Source: Methylobacterium haplocladii
Lineage (GTDB): Bacteria; Pseudomonadota; Alphaproteobacteria; Rhizobiales; Beijerinckiaceae
Assembly (NCBI RefSeq): GCF_007992175.1
Contig: NZ_BJZT01000037.1
Location: 29,313-93,312, forward strand
Length of the DNA: 64,000 nt
Direction of reading: 5' to 3'
Position numbers and translations under genes: made by a program. Under the pieces are notes generated by a model. It made no database searches. It was not told where the DNA came from and worked only from the letters and a program-made list of their open reading frames with translations. Below, one piece after another: positions 18,171 through 26,576 of this stretch (the stretch's first letter is position 1; the number at the start of each line of letters is the position of its first letter).

Positions 18171-18260
18171 ATGAAGTGGTCTGCCCCGGTCGTCCAGGAA
18201 ATCTGCGTCGGCATGGAAGTCACCAGCTACGAGTCGGCAGAGATCGACACGTTCAACTGA
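18171..18260 (+). CDS. pqqA: PQQ precursor peptide PqqA, copy 1
   Basis: This 29-residue peptide begins MKWSAPVVQEICVGMEV and ends with ESAEIDTFN. It has the conserved Glu16 and Tyr20 (E-V-T-S-Y) that are cross-linked by the radical SAM enzyme PqqE and become the pyrroloquinoline quinone skeleton. GGAG at 18161-18164 serves as ribosome binding site. It is the first of three tandem copies and differs from the other two at residues 7 (Val for Ile) and 11 (Ile for Val). No pqqB, C, D or E gene lies in the window, so maturation enzymes must be encoded elsewhere. Confidence 0.93.
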   Translation: MKWSAPVVQEICVGMEVTSYESAEIDTFN

Positions 18261-18269
18261 GGTGACGGC

Positions 18270-18283
18270 GGCTCATCAGAGCC
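18270..18283 (+). other. Hairpin after pqqA copy 1
   Basis: GGCTC-ATCA-GAGCC forms a 5-bp stem starting 10 nt after the stop. AAGCCTTTGTG follows. It is too weak for a full terminator and may stabilise the transcript or attenuate readthrough. Confidence 0.45.
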
Positions 18284-18325
18284 AAGCCTTTGTGTCTCAT
18301 TTAAATTCAAACGAGGAGAAACGTC

Positions 18326-18415
18326 ATGAAGTGGTCTGCCCCGATCGTTCAGGAAGTCTGCGTCGGCATGGAAGTCACCAGCTACGAGTCCGCCGAGATC
18401 GACACCTTCAACTAA
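18326..18415 (+). CDS. pqqA: PQQ precursor peptide PqqA, copy 2
   Basis: This 29-residue peptide begins MKWSAPIVQEVCVGMEV, with Glu16 and Tyr20 in the E-x3-Y motif. It has a strong ribosome binding site, GAGGAG, 7 nt before the ATG at 18326, and ends in TAA. Its peptide is identical to copy 3, and the two coding sequences differ at only three bases (two silent third positions and the stop). The gap from copy 1 is 65 nt, similar to that before copy 3. This points to recent tandem duplication of a unit comprising leader, peptide and hairpin. Confidence 0.93.
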   Translation: MKWSAPIVQEVCVGMEVTSYESAEIDTFN

Positions 18416-18424
18416 GGTCGTCTC

Positions 18425-18440
18425 CGGCTGGTATCAGCCG
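18425..18440 (+). other. Hairpin after pqqA copy 2
   Basis: CGGCTG-GTAT-CAGCCG is a perfect 6-bp stem-tetraloop, 10 nt after the stop, followed by ACACGTTTTTC. It could act as a partial terminator, setting the dose of copy 3 relative to copies 1 and 2. Confidence 0.5.
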
Positions 18441-18479
18441 ACACGTTTTTCTCGTCAAACGCCAAACAGGAGATTTGTT

Positions 18480-18569
18480 ATGAAGTGGTCTGCCCCGATC
18501 GTTCAGGAAGTTTGCGTCGGCATGGAGGTCACCAGCTACGAGTCCGCCGAGATCGACACCTTCAACTGA
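18480..18569 (+). CDS. pqqA: PQQ precursor peptide PqqA, copy 3
   Basis: This 29-residue peptide is identical to copy 2, with the E-x3-Y cross-link residues Glu16 and Tyr20. CAGGAG lies 7 nt before the ATG at 18480. A small hairpin and then a strong rho-independent terminator (18604-18634) close the cluster. PqqA is the peptide substrate used by PqqE with the chaperone PqqD. Extra copies could raise PQQ output for the periplasmic quinoprotein alcohol dehydrogenases of a methylotroph; that purpose is inference. Confidence 0.93.
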   Translation: MKWSAPIVQEVCVGMEVTSYESAEIDTFN

Positions 18570-18579
18570 GGTCGTCTCA

Positions 18580-18592
18580 GGCCGCACCGGCC
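18580..18592 (+). other. Small hairpin after pqqA copy 3
   Basis: GGCCG-CAC-CGGCC follows the stop by 10 nt, the same position as the hairpins behind copies 1 and 2. The full terminator is further downstream. Confidence 0.4.
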
Positions 18593-18602
18593 GATAGATG
18601 TT

Positions 18603-18640
18603 GGGGCGTCACCCGCAAGGGTGGCGCCCTTTTTCGTTTT
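18603..18640 (+). terminator. Rho-independent terminator of the pqqA cluster
   Basis: An 11-bp stem (18604-18614 with 18619-18629, one G-T wobble) with loop GCAA is followed by TTTTTCGTTTTTG. It lies between the pqqA cluster and the convergent lpxB. Confidence 0.88.
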
Positions 18641-18701
18641 TGCCGACCTCCGGCCGTCGCTCGATCGAAGTCGGAAATGATGTGCCAGCGACGATGTCCG
18701 A

Positions 18702-19859
18702 TCACGCAGCCCGGCATGCTCCCAGGACGATGCGCGCGGCGGCCCGGCTGGGCTCCTCGTCGCCGGGCAGGCTCATGCGGTCATCGATCCGTGCCAGGGC
18801 GTCGAGCTGCTTCGATCGCGCCGGGCCACCGACGACGAGCGGCGCAAGTGTCTCCGCCAGGCGGCGCGGCGTGCAGTCGGCCTGGACGAATTCCGGCATG
18901 GCGTTCTCGGCCAGGATCAAGTTCGGCAATACGATGGTCGGCACCTGGATGAGGCGGCGCGCGACGATCTCCTCGATTCGCGAGACCTTGTAGCCGACCA
19001 CCATCGGTACGCCGGCAAGCGCCAGTTCGAGCGTCACCGTACCCGAAGCCGCCAGCGCGGCGCGCGCGCGCCGGAACGCTGCATGCTTGCCGGTTTCGCC
19101 GTGGACGAGCCGCACCGGAACGTCCCAGGCCAGTGCGAGGCGTTCGATCAAGGCGCGATGGCGGGTCACGGCCGGCAACGCGACTTCGAGCGGTCCGATT
19201 CGGGCGGCGACGCGCGACAGCGCCTGCCCGAACACCGGCATCAGACGCTCGATCTCCGAGCGGCGCGAGCCGGGCAACACGACGATCAGCGGCGGGTCCG
19301 TGTCGCGAGCGCGCAATTCTTCGGCGTTCGGGCGCAGGGCGTCAAGCCGCTTGATCAGCGGGTGCCCGACATAGGTGCAGGCCGGGCCGCCGAGCCGCTG
19401 ATGCGCCGCCGGTTCGAAAGGCAACAAGGCCAGCACATGGTCGATGAAGGGACGCATCCCCTTCGCGCGCCAGGGCCGCCAGGCCCAGACGCTCGGCGAC
19501 ACGTAGTCGACGATCGGCAGATCCGGCAGGCGCTTCCGCACGCGCGTGGCGACCGCGTGCGTGAAGCCGGGACTGTCGATGATGACGAGCACGTCGGGAC
19601 GGCTCGTCACGATCGCGTTCACCGTCTCTCGGATCCGACGCAGCAGCGTACGCAGGCGATAGAGCACGGGCAGGTAGCCCATCACCGCGACGTCATCGAT
19701 CGAGAAGAGCGACGTCAGTCCCTCGGCGATCATCGCATCGCCGCCGACGCCCTGGAGATCGAGCGCGTCCGGCGAGAGGTCCCGCAGCGCCCGCATCAGC
19801 TTGGCGCCGAGCTGGTCGCCCGAATCCTCGCCGGCCACGAGCCAGATTTTCCGGTGCAT
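18702..19859 (-). CDS. lpxB: Lipid-A-disaccharide synthase
   Basis: The 385-residue protein shows the LpxB glycosyltransferase (GT19) hallmarks: AGEDSGDQLGAKLM at the N terminus, YVSPSVWAWRPWRAKGM, PLIVVLPGSRRSEIERL and ASGTVTLELALAGVPMVVGYK. It condenses UDP-diacylglucosamine with lipid X to make the lipid A disaccharide at the inner membrane. It is last in the fabZ-lpxA-lpxI-lpxB operon; its ATG shares one base with the lpxI stop (TGATG). Confidence 0.96.
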   Translation of the reverse strand: MHRKIWLVAGEDSGDQLGAKLMRALRDLSPDALDLQGVGGDAMIAEGLTSLFSIDDVAVMGYLPVLYRLRTLLRRIRETVNAIVTSRPDVLVIIDSPGFTHAVATRVRKRLPDLPIVDYVSPSVWAWRPWRAKGMRPFIDHVLALLPFEPAAHQRLGGPACTYVGHPLIKRLDALRPNAEELRARDTDPPLIVVLPGSRRSEIERLMPVFGQALSRVAARIGPLEVALPAVTRHRALIERLALAWDVPVRLVHGETGKHAAFRRARAALAASGTVTLELALAGVPMVVGYKVSRIEEIVARRLIQVPTIVLPNLILAENAMPEFVQADCTPRRLAETLAPLVVGGPARSKQLDALARIDDRMSLPGDEEPSRAAARIVLGACRAA

Positions 19860-20713
19860 CAGGGCGCCACGTCGAGGCCGACGAGAAACAGGCCGAGGCG
19901 GTCGGCCTCGGCGATCGTCTTGCCCTCGTCGATGACCAGGGTGTGACCGGCGCCGATGGCGAGCCCGGCGCAGCCGGCGTCCGCAGCATTGCGGACGGTT
20001 CGCGGGCCGATCGCCGGCAGGTCGATGCGCAGATCCTGGCCACGCTTCGGCAGCTTGATGAGTACCGTTCCAGCGGGTGCCGACCCGCGCCCGAACGGCC
20101 TGCGGCCGATGGCGCGGGCCCGCTTCAACATTCGGTCGGTGCCCTCGGGGCCCTCTACCGCGATGACCCGCTGTGCGATCACGACCGCAGCCTGGCCGAC
20201 GTCATAGGGCGCGAGCGCATTCAGCATCAGCTCACCGGTGCCGATGGAGGCCTGCGCCGCCGCATCCGGTGCGTGGCGCCCCAGTTGCCCAGCCCGGCCG
20301 AGCAGATCCGGTGCGACTTCGTTGACGCCGACGACACGATGACCGTCGTCTTCCAGGAGGCCGATCACGCCGCGCAGCAACCTGTCGTCGCCACCGGTGA
20401 TCTGCCGAAGGAGATCGCGGTTGCGCAGGGCGTGCGACGCATTGAGCAATGCCGCCGGGCTCGGCCGCGAGACGCCCCCGGCGGGTACGACGCCGGAAGG
20501 CATCCATTCGTTCAGGATGCGCAGCAACCCGGGAATATCGAGGAGATCGATGGTGGCTGACGCCCTCGCCCGCATCGGCCGCTCGGTGAAGCCGCGCAAC
20601 GCCAGCACCCGGAACGGCCGCCCGGCTCGCTCCAGAGACTCCGCGACGAGTTCCGGCAGGCGGCCGGCGCCGGCCACCAGCGCGAGCGAACCCGTTTCGA
20701 CCCTCGCGTTCAT
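19859..20713 (-). CDS. lpxI: UDP-2,3-diacylglucosamine pyrophosphatase LpxI
   Basis: From ATG 20713 the protein has 284 residues. It has the DUF1009/LpxI features ALVAGAGRLPELVAESL at the N terminus, PKRGQDLRIDLPAIGPRTV and a C-terminal GHTLVIDEGKTI. LpxI hydrolyses UDP-diacylglucosamine to lipid X and replaces LpxH in alphaproteobacteria, which its place between lpxA and lpxB confirms. It lies 11 nt downstream of lpxA and overlaps lpxB by one base. The longer open frame upstream of 20713 is a shadow of lpxA. Confidence 0.94.
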   Translation of the reverse strand: MNARVETGSLALVAGAGRLPELVAESLERAGRPFRVLALRGFTERPMRARASATIDLLDIPGLLRILNEWMPSGVVPAGGVSRPSPAALLNASHALRNRDLLRQITGGDDRLLRGVIGLLEDDGHRVVGVNEVAPDLLGRAGQLGRHAPDAAAQASIGTGELMLNALAPYDVGQAAVVIAQRVIAVEGPEGTDRMLKRARAIGRRPFGRGSAPAGTVLIKLPKRGQDLRIDLPAIGPRTVRNAADAGCAGLAIGAGHTLVIDEGKTIAEADRLGLFLVGLDVAP

Positions 20714-20724
20714 CGCCGTGGCCT

Positions 20725-21537
20725 TCAGATCGCCTGCGCCGTACCGCGCGGCGTGCAGATCGAGCGCTTGCTGCCCTCGCGGATGAAGGCGAGGATTTCC
20801 TGAACGGCCGGATGCGAACCGAATTCGGCGGCGGCGTCCTCGACCCGCTCCATCAGCGTACCCTCCGGCGCGAAGAGCTGCCGGTACGCGCGGCGCAGGG
20901 CGTGGATGTCGTCCCGCGAAAAACCGCGGCGCTGAAGGCCGATGATGTTGAGACCGGAGAGATAGGCCCGGTTGCCGAGCACCATGCCGTAGGGGATGCA
21001 GTCGTTCTCGAGCGCCGCACAGCCGCCGACGAAGCCATGGTTGCCGATCCGCGCGAACTGGATCACGCCGGCGCCGCCGCCGAGGATCGCGTAGTTGCCC
21101 ACCGTGCAATGGCCGGCGAGCATGACGTTGTTGGAGAAGATGACGTTGTCGCCGACCCGGCAATCATGGCCGACATGGCTGTTGGCGAGGAAGGCGCAGG
21201 CATTGCCGACCGTCGTTTTCATACCGCCGCCGGCCGTGCCGGGGTTCATGGTGACGCCCTCGCGGATCATGCAATCGGCGCCGATCGTGAGGGTCGAGGC
21301 CTCGCCGCGGTACTTCAGGTCCTGCGGCGCGTGGCCGAGCGAGGCGAAGGGATAGATCTTGGTGCGCGGGCCGATCGTCGTGAGACCGGCCACCACCGCG
21401 TGGCTGAGGAGTTCGCAGCCCTCGCCGAGCACCACCTGCGGCCCGATGTGGCAGAACGGGCCGATCGTTACCCCATCGCCGATTTGCGCGCCGTCCTCGA
21501 CGACGGAGCTCGGGTGGATCGTGGCGGAGGCGCTCAT
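20725..21537 (-). CDS. lpxA: UDP-N-acetylglucosamine acyltransferase
   Basis: The protein has 270 residues. It is a left-handed beta-helix of hexapeptide repeats ([33 protein letters not shown]) with the catalytic His in the NSHVGHDC region and the C-terminal helical domain RRAYRQLF. It adds the first hydroxyacyl chain to UDP-GlcNAc in lipid A synthesis. The ATG at 21537 overlaps the fabZ stop by 4 nt (ATGA), which sets the start. Confidence 0.96.
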   Translation of the reverse strand: MSASATIHPSSVVEDGAQIGDGVTIGPFCHIGPQVVLGEGCELLSHAVVAGLTTIGPRTKIYPFASLGHAPQDLKYRGEASTLTIGADCMIREGVTMNPGTAGGGMKTTVGNACAFLANSHVGHDCRVGDNVIFSNNVMLAGHCTVGNYAILGGGAGVIQFARIGNHGFVGGCAALENDCIPYGMVLGNRAYLSGLNIIGLQRRGFSRDDIHALRRAYRQLFAPEGTLMERVEDAAAEFGSHPAVQEILAFIREGSKRSICTPRGTAQAI

Positions 21538-22004
21538 TCCGCCACCAGCATGGCGCCGATCTCGGCCTGCGCGACCAGGAAGCCATCGACACGCGCCTCC
21601 CCACGGAACCACCACATCGTCCGCTTCCGGGTGATCTTCTTCATGTGGAACCTCACCTGGTCGCCGGGGACGACGGGCTTGCGGAACTTGCACTTGTCGA
21701 TGGTCATGAAGAAGACCTGCTTCGACTTCACGTCGTCCGTCTCGGCGATGTGCCGGCAGCAGATCGCGCCGGCCGTCTGCGCCATGGCTTCGATCAGCAG
21801 GACGCCCGGAAAGATCGGCTGGCCGGGAAAGTGACCGGTGAATTGCGGCTCGTTGACGGTGACGTTCTTGATGCCGATGCCGCTGTCGTCCCCGTCGATC
21901 TCGATGATCTTGTCGATCATCAGGAACGGGTAGCGGTGGGGCAGGTACTGCATCACCTTCTGGATGTCGGCCGAAGCGAGTTCCGTTGCCGTCTCCGCCA
22001 TCAT
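21534..22004 (-). CDS. fabZ: 3-hydroxyacyl-ACP dehydratase FabZ
   Basis: The 156-residue hot-dog-fold protein has the FabZ motif [14 protein letters not shown] (catalytic His) and [22 protein letters not shown] (catalytic Glu). It dehydrates 3-hydroxyacyl-ACP in fatty acid synthesis and competes with LpxA for hydroxyacyl-ACP. It is the first gene of the lipid A operon here; lpxD, often upstream, is not present in the window. Confidence 0.96.
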   Translation of the reverse strand: MMAETATELASADIQKVMQYLPHRYPFLMIDKIIEIDGDDSGIGIKNVTVNEPQFTGHFPGQPIFPGVLLIEAMAQTAGAICCRHIAETDDVKSKQVFFMTIDKCKFRKPVVPGDQVRFHMKKITRKRTMWWFRGEARVDGFLVAQAEIGAMLVAE

Positions 22005-22158
22005 CGAAACTCCACCCGCCCCACGCGTTTACGGACGGTCCCGGCGCCGCCCCTGCTGCTCGATTGTCTCAGCAAGCGGCCCTGTTGGGGAGAAAATCCG
22101 GCAGATGCAAGACTTTCGGGGAGATTGGGCGGTATCGGGCAGTGCGAGCGACGCTTCG

Positions 22159-23384
22159 TCAGATGATCCGCCGATCGAGCCGGATGATCCGGCAGGGATC
22201 GCCCTTGCGTGCGGCCGGCGCGTGCGGCTCACGAATGAGCAACGCCTCCGAGCGGCCGAGCACCGCCAGCATCGAAGAATCCTGGCGTGTTTCAGGGGTG
22301 GCGATCGGGACGCGGTCTGGGGCCATGTCCAGATGGGCCCGCAGGTAGTCCTGGCGCTTGTCGTTCTCGGCCATGTCGCGGCCGAGCGTCGCCGGCTCGC
22401 TGCGGTCGGCGCCTGCATGGGGATCGCCCAGCAGCGCCCGGATCGCCGGCACGACGAAGAGCAGGCCGCAGACGATCGAGGAGACCGGGTTACCCGGCAG
22501 GCCGATGGCGAGCATCGGGCCGAGGCGGCCATGCATCAGCGGCTTGCCGGGGCGAAGCGCGACCCGCCAGAAGCCGAGTTCCATGCCCTCGTCCGACAGC
22601 GCCCGCTGCACGAGGTCATGGTCGCCGACCGAGGCACCGCCGAGGGTAATCAGAAGATCGGCACCGGCGTCCCGCGCCCGGCCGACGGACGCTTTCAAAC
22701 TATCGAGGTCGTCGCCGGCGATGCCGAGGTCGATCGGGTCGGCGCCGGCCTCGCGGGCGAGCGAGGCCACCGCGAGGCCATTCGAGGCGACGATCTGGTC
22801 CCAGGCGGCGGCCTCGCCGGGGCGCACGAGTTCGTCGCCGGTGGCGAGGATAGCGACGCGCGGACGGCGGCGGACGCCAACCATCGCGTGGCCGGAGGCG
22901 GCGGCGAGGGCGAGGCGGCGCGCATCGAGCGTCTCGCCGGCGCGCATCAGGACGTCGCCATCGCGAAAGTCGAGGCCGGCCGGACGGATGAACTTTTCGG
23001 CCGTCACGCTCTCGCGCGCTGTGACGGTCTCGCCCTTCGCATCCGCATCTTCCTGGATCAGGATGGCGTCGGCACCGTCCGGCACGGGAGCGCCGGTAAA
23101 GGTCCGCACCGTGTCGCCGGGTCCGATCGAGCCCGAAAATCCGTGGCCCGCAGCGCTGATACCGACGAGGCGAAGGCTTACCGGAACGGTGGCGAGGTCC
23201 ACCGCTCGCACGGCATAGCCATCCATGGCGGAAGCGGGAAACGGCGGCTGCGTGCGCGTGGCTACGATGTCGGCCGCGAGCGTGCGCCCATGCGCCTCGG
23301 CGAGCGCTACGGTCTCGGCCTCGACGGGGCCGGGTACGCTGGCGAGGATCCGCGCCAGTGCCTCGGCGACGGAAATCAGACCGC

Positions 23385-23388
<4 letters not shown>
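22159..23388 (-). CDS. moeA: Molybdopterin molybdenumtransferase MoeA
   Basis: From ATG 23388 the protein has 409 residues. Domain features are [10 protein letters not shown] near the N terminus, [27 protein letters not shown], the MoaB/MogA-like [13 protein letters not shown] stretch and GLPGNPVSS. It inserts molybdate into adenylylated molybdopterin. The chosen ATG overlaps the moaC stop by 4 nt; an in-frame ATG at 23406 is the alternative. It is the last gene of the trp-moa run. The 154-nt gap to fabZ shows no gene. Confidence 0.94.
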
Positions 23389-23863
<475 letters not shown>

Positions 23864-23867
<4 letters not shown>

Positions 23868-24709
23868 GCGCCCCCGCCGAACAGCAGGGCGCGGGTCGCG
23901 GCGGTGACGTCGGCTTGCCGCATCAGGCTCTCGCCGACGAGAATGGTGTGAAGGCCCGCTTCGCGCAGCCGCGCGACCTCCGCATGGCTGCCGATCCCGC
24001 TCTCGGCGACCGCGATGCGGTCGTCGGGGATGCCGGGCTTGAGACGGATCGCGGTCTCGAACGAAACTTCGAAGGTCTTCAGGTTGCGGTTGTTGACGCC
24101 GACGAGCCGCGTGCCGAGGGGCAAAGCCCGCTCCAACTCCGCTTGATCGTGCACCTCGACCAGCACGTCCATGCCGAGATCGTGCGCCGTCTCGGTGATC
24201 GCGCGGGCCTCGTCGTCGTCGAGGCAGGCCATGATCACGAGCACGCAATCGGCGCCCCAGGCCCGTGCTTCCAGAACCTGATAGGGCTCGAACAGAAAGT
24301 CCTTGCGCAGAACCGGCCGCCCGCAGGCTGCGCGCGCCGCGATCAGGTACTCAGGCGCTCCCTGGAACGAGGGCGTGTCCGTGAGCACGGAGAGGCAAGT
24401 CGCGCCGCCCTCCTCGTACGCTTTTGCCAGCGTTGCGGGATCGAAATCGGCGCGGATCAGGCCCTTCGACGGTGACGCCTTCTTGATCTCGGCGATCAGC
24501 GCCGGCCGGCCCTCGTCGATATGCGCGGCGATGGCATCGGCGAAGCCGCGGGGCGGATCGGCCTTGGCGACCTGCTTTTCGAGCTTGGCCAACGGCACCC
24601 GCAGCTTCGCCTCGGCGATCTCGCGGCGCTTGTAGGCCTCGATCCGCGCGAGCACGGAGGCACGGTCGGCCGCCAGACCGGTCGTCACTTCGGCGACGAT
24701 GTCGTCCAT
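23864..24709 (-). CDS. trpC: Indole-3-glycerol phosphate synthase
   Basis: The TIM-barrel enzyme has 281 residues with [58 protein letters not shown] and VAESGI. It performs ring closure of CdRP in tryptophan synthesis. It is stand-alone, not fused to TrpF. About 94 nt separate it from trpD upstream, and it overlaps moaC by 4 nt. Confidence 0.96.
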
Positions 24710-24803
24710 CGTTCTGTCCTCGACCCGTACCAGCGCAGCCGATCCAACCAGACCACCTCATCCCGAGATGGGTCGGAGAAACGAAGGCGCGGTCAGCCCT
24801 CTA

Positions 24804-25817
24804 TCATGCGTTCGAAATTGCCACGAGGCGCGCGAGGGTCGCCCGCGCCGCGCCCGTATCGATCGCTCCCTGAGCCCGCGCGACGCCCTCGGCGAGCGTC
24901 TCCGCGTGGCCGGCGACGAGCAATCCGGCACCGGCATTGATCACACTGATGTCGCGATAGGCGTTCCGCGCGCCCTCCAACACCTGGACGAGGGCCCGGG
25001 CGTTGTGGTCGGGGTCCCCGCCGCGCAGATCCTCAAGGCTCGAGAGCGTCAGCCCGCATTCGCGCGGGTCGACCGAGAAGGACGCGATGCGGCCATCCTC
25101 CAGCGAGACCACGCCGGTCGGGCCGGTGACGGTGATCTCGTCGAGACCGTCGGAGCCGTGCACGGTCCAGACGCGTTTCGAGCCGAGTTCGGCCAGCACC
25201 CGCGTCAGTGGCTCGGCCCAGGCCGGCATCGAAACACCGAACACCTGCGCTGTGACGCCGGCCGGGTTCGAGAGCGGCCCGAGCATGTTGAAAATCGTGC
25301 GGAACGGCAGCTCCTTCCGCACCGGCGCGACGTGGCGCATAGCGGCGTGGTGGGTCTGCGCGAACAGGAAGCACAGGCCGGCTTCCGCCAAGCAATGGCT
25401 GAGGCGCTCCGGCGGCAGTTCGAGCCTGACGCCGAGCGCCGCAAGCACGTCGGCCGCGCCGGAGCGCGAGGTCGCAGCGCGGTTGCCGTGCTTGGCCACC
25501 GGCACGCCGCAGGCGGCGGTGAGGATCGCGGCCAGGGTCGAGACGTTGTAGCTGCCCGAATGATCGCCGCCGGTCCCGACGATGTCGATGGCGCCCTCCG
25601 GCGCCTCCACCGGGATCATGCGTGCGCGCATGGCCTGCACCGCGCCGACGATCTCGTCGATGGACTCGCCACGGACCCGCAGAGCCGTGAGGAAGGCGCC
25701 GGCTTGGACGGGCGTCACCTCCCCCGAGAGCAGGTCGTCGAAGGCGGCGCGGGCTGCTTCGCGCGTGAGCGAGCCGCTGGCGGCGACCGTCGCGAGATGG
25801 GGTTTGAAGGTGTCCAT
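24804..25817 (-). CDS. trpD: Anthranilate phosphoribosyltransferase
   Basis: From ATG 25817 the protein has 337 residues with the family motifs [46 protein letters not shown] and [11 protein letters not shown]. It transfers phosphoribose to anthranilate. A second in-frame ATG six codons upstream (25835) is less likely. A palindromic repeat lies between it and trpG, interrupting what is otherwise a tight operon. Confidence 0.95.
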   Translation of the reverse strand: MDTFKPHLATVAASGSLTREAARAAFDDLLSGEVTPVQAGAFLTALRVRGESIDEIVGAVQAMRARMIPVEAPEGAIDIVGTGGDHSGSYNVSTLAAILTAACGVPVAKHGNRAATSRSGAADVLAALGVRLELPPERLSHCLAEAGLCFLFAQTHHAAMRHVAPVRKELPFRTIFNMLGPLSNPAGVTAQVFGVSMPAWAEPLTRVLAELGSKRVWTVHGSDGLDEITVTGPTGVVSLEDGRIASFSVDPRECGLTLSSLEDLRGGDPDHNARALVQVLEGARNAYRDISVINAGAGLLVAGHAETLAEGVARAQGAIDTGAARATLARLVAISNA

Positions 25818-25860
25818 CGTGGATGGCGGCTGCACTGTTCCGAACGGCGTCTGCTATCGC

Positions 25861-25951
25861 CGTCATTGCGAGCGAAGCGAAGCAATTCAGGGCAAACGCC
25901 CTGGTTGTCGAGGACGTTGCCCTGGATTGCTTCGCTTCGCTCGCAATGACG
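25861..25951. repeat. Palindromic repeat, family B copy 3 (between trpG and trpD)
   Basis: The arms are near-perfect 26-nt inverted repeats: the left begins CGTCATTGCGAGCGAAGCG and the right ends CTTCGCTCGCAATGACG. Inside is GAAGCAATTCAGGGC. It is the most symmetrical of the three family B copies. It starts 43 nt upstream of the trpD ATG and ends 5 nt before the trpG stop, so its transcript could form a long hairpin within the trp mRNA. Confidence 0.85.
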
Positions 25952-25956
25952 AGGCT

Positions 25957-26571
25957 TCAATGCACGCCGACCTGCGCCTTGTCACGTCCCGCCCGCCACG
26001 CCGCGGCGATGTCGAGGAAGTTGCTCACGATCCGCGCGCCGTGATGCGAGAGGATGCTCTCCGGGTGGAACTGCACGCCGTGCACCGGCAGCGTCGCGTG
26101 CTGGATGCCCATGATCAGCCCGTCCGCCTCGGCCGTGACGACGAGCGCGTCGGGGCAGGTGGCGCGATCGACCACGAGGGAGTGGTACCGCGTCGCCGAG
26201 AACGCATCGTTCAAACCCCGGAAGATGCCCTCGGCGTGGTGGCTGATGGTCGAGACTTTTCCGTGCATCGGAGCCGGCGCCCGCACCACGTCGCCGCCAT
26301 AGGCCTGCCCGATCGATTGCAGCCCGAGGCAGACGCCGAAGATCGGGATCTCGCCGCCGAGTTCGCGCACCACGTCGAGGCAGATCCCGGCCTCGTTCGG
26401 CGTGCAGGGGCCGGGGGAGAGCACGATGGCGTCTGGTGCCCGTGCGCGGATGCCCTCGATCGTGATCCCGTCGTTGCGCACCACGTCGATGCCGCCGCAG
26501 AGCGGGCCGATCAGGTGGACGAGGTTCCAGGTGAAGGAATCGTAGTTGTCGATGACGAGGACGTTGGACAT
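25957..26571 (-). CDS. trpG: Anthranilate synthase component II (glutamine amidotransferase)
   Basis: The 204-residue class I amidotransferase begins SNVLVIDNYDSFTWNLV. It has the oxyanion/nucleophile segment FGVCLGLQSIGQ (catalytic Cys) and the His/Glu of GVQFHPESI. It supplies ammonia to TrpE, encoded 5 nt upstream. Its stop lies beside a palindromic repeat. Confidence 0.96.
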   Translation of the reverse strand: MSNVLVIDNYDSFTWNLVHLIGPLCGGIDVVRNDGITIEGIRARAPDAIVLSPGPCTPNEAGICLDVVRELGGEIPIFGVCLGLQSIGQAYGGDVVRAPAPMHGKVSTISHHAEGIFRGLNDAFSATRYHSLVVDRATCPDALVVTAEADGLIMGIQHATLPVHGVQFHPESILSHHGARIVSNFLDIAAAWRAGRDKAQVGVH

Positions 26572-26576
26572 GCCCG

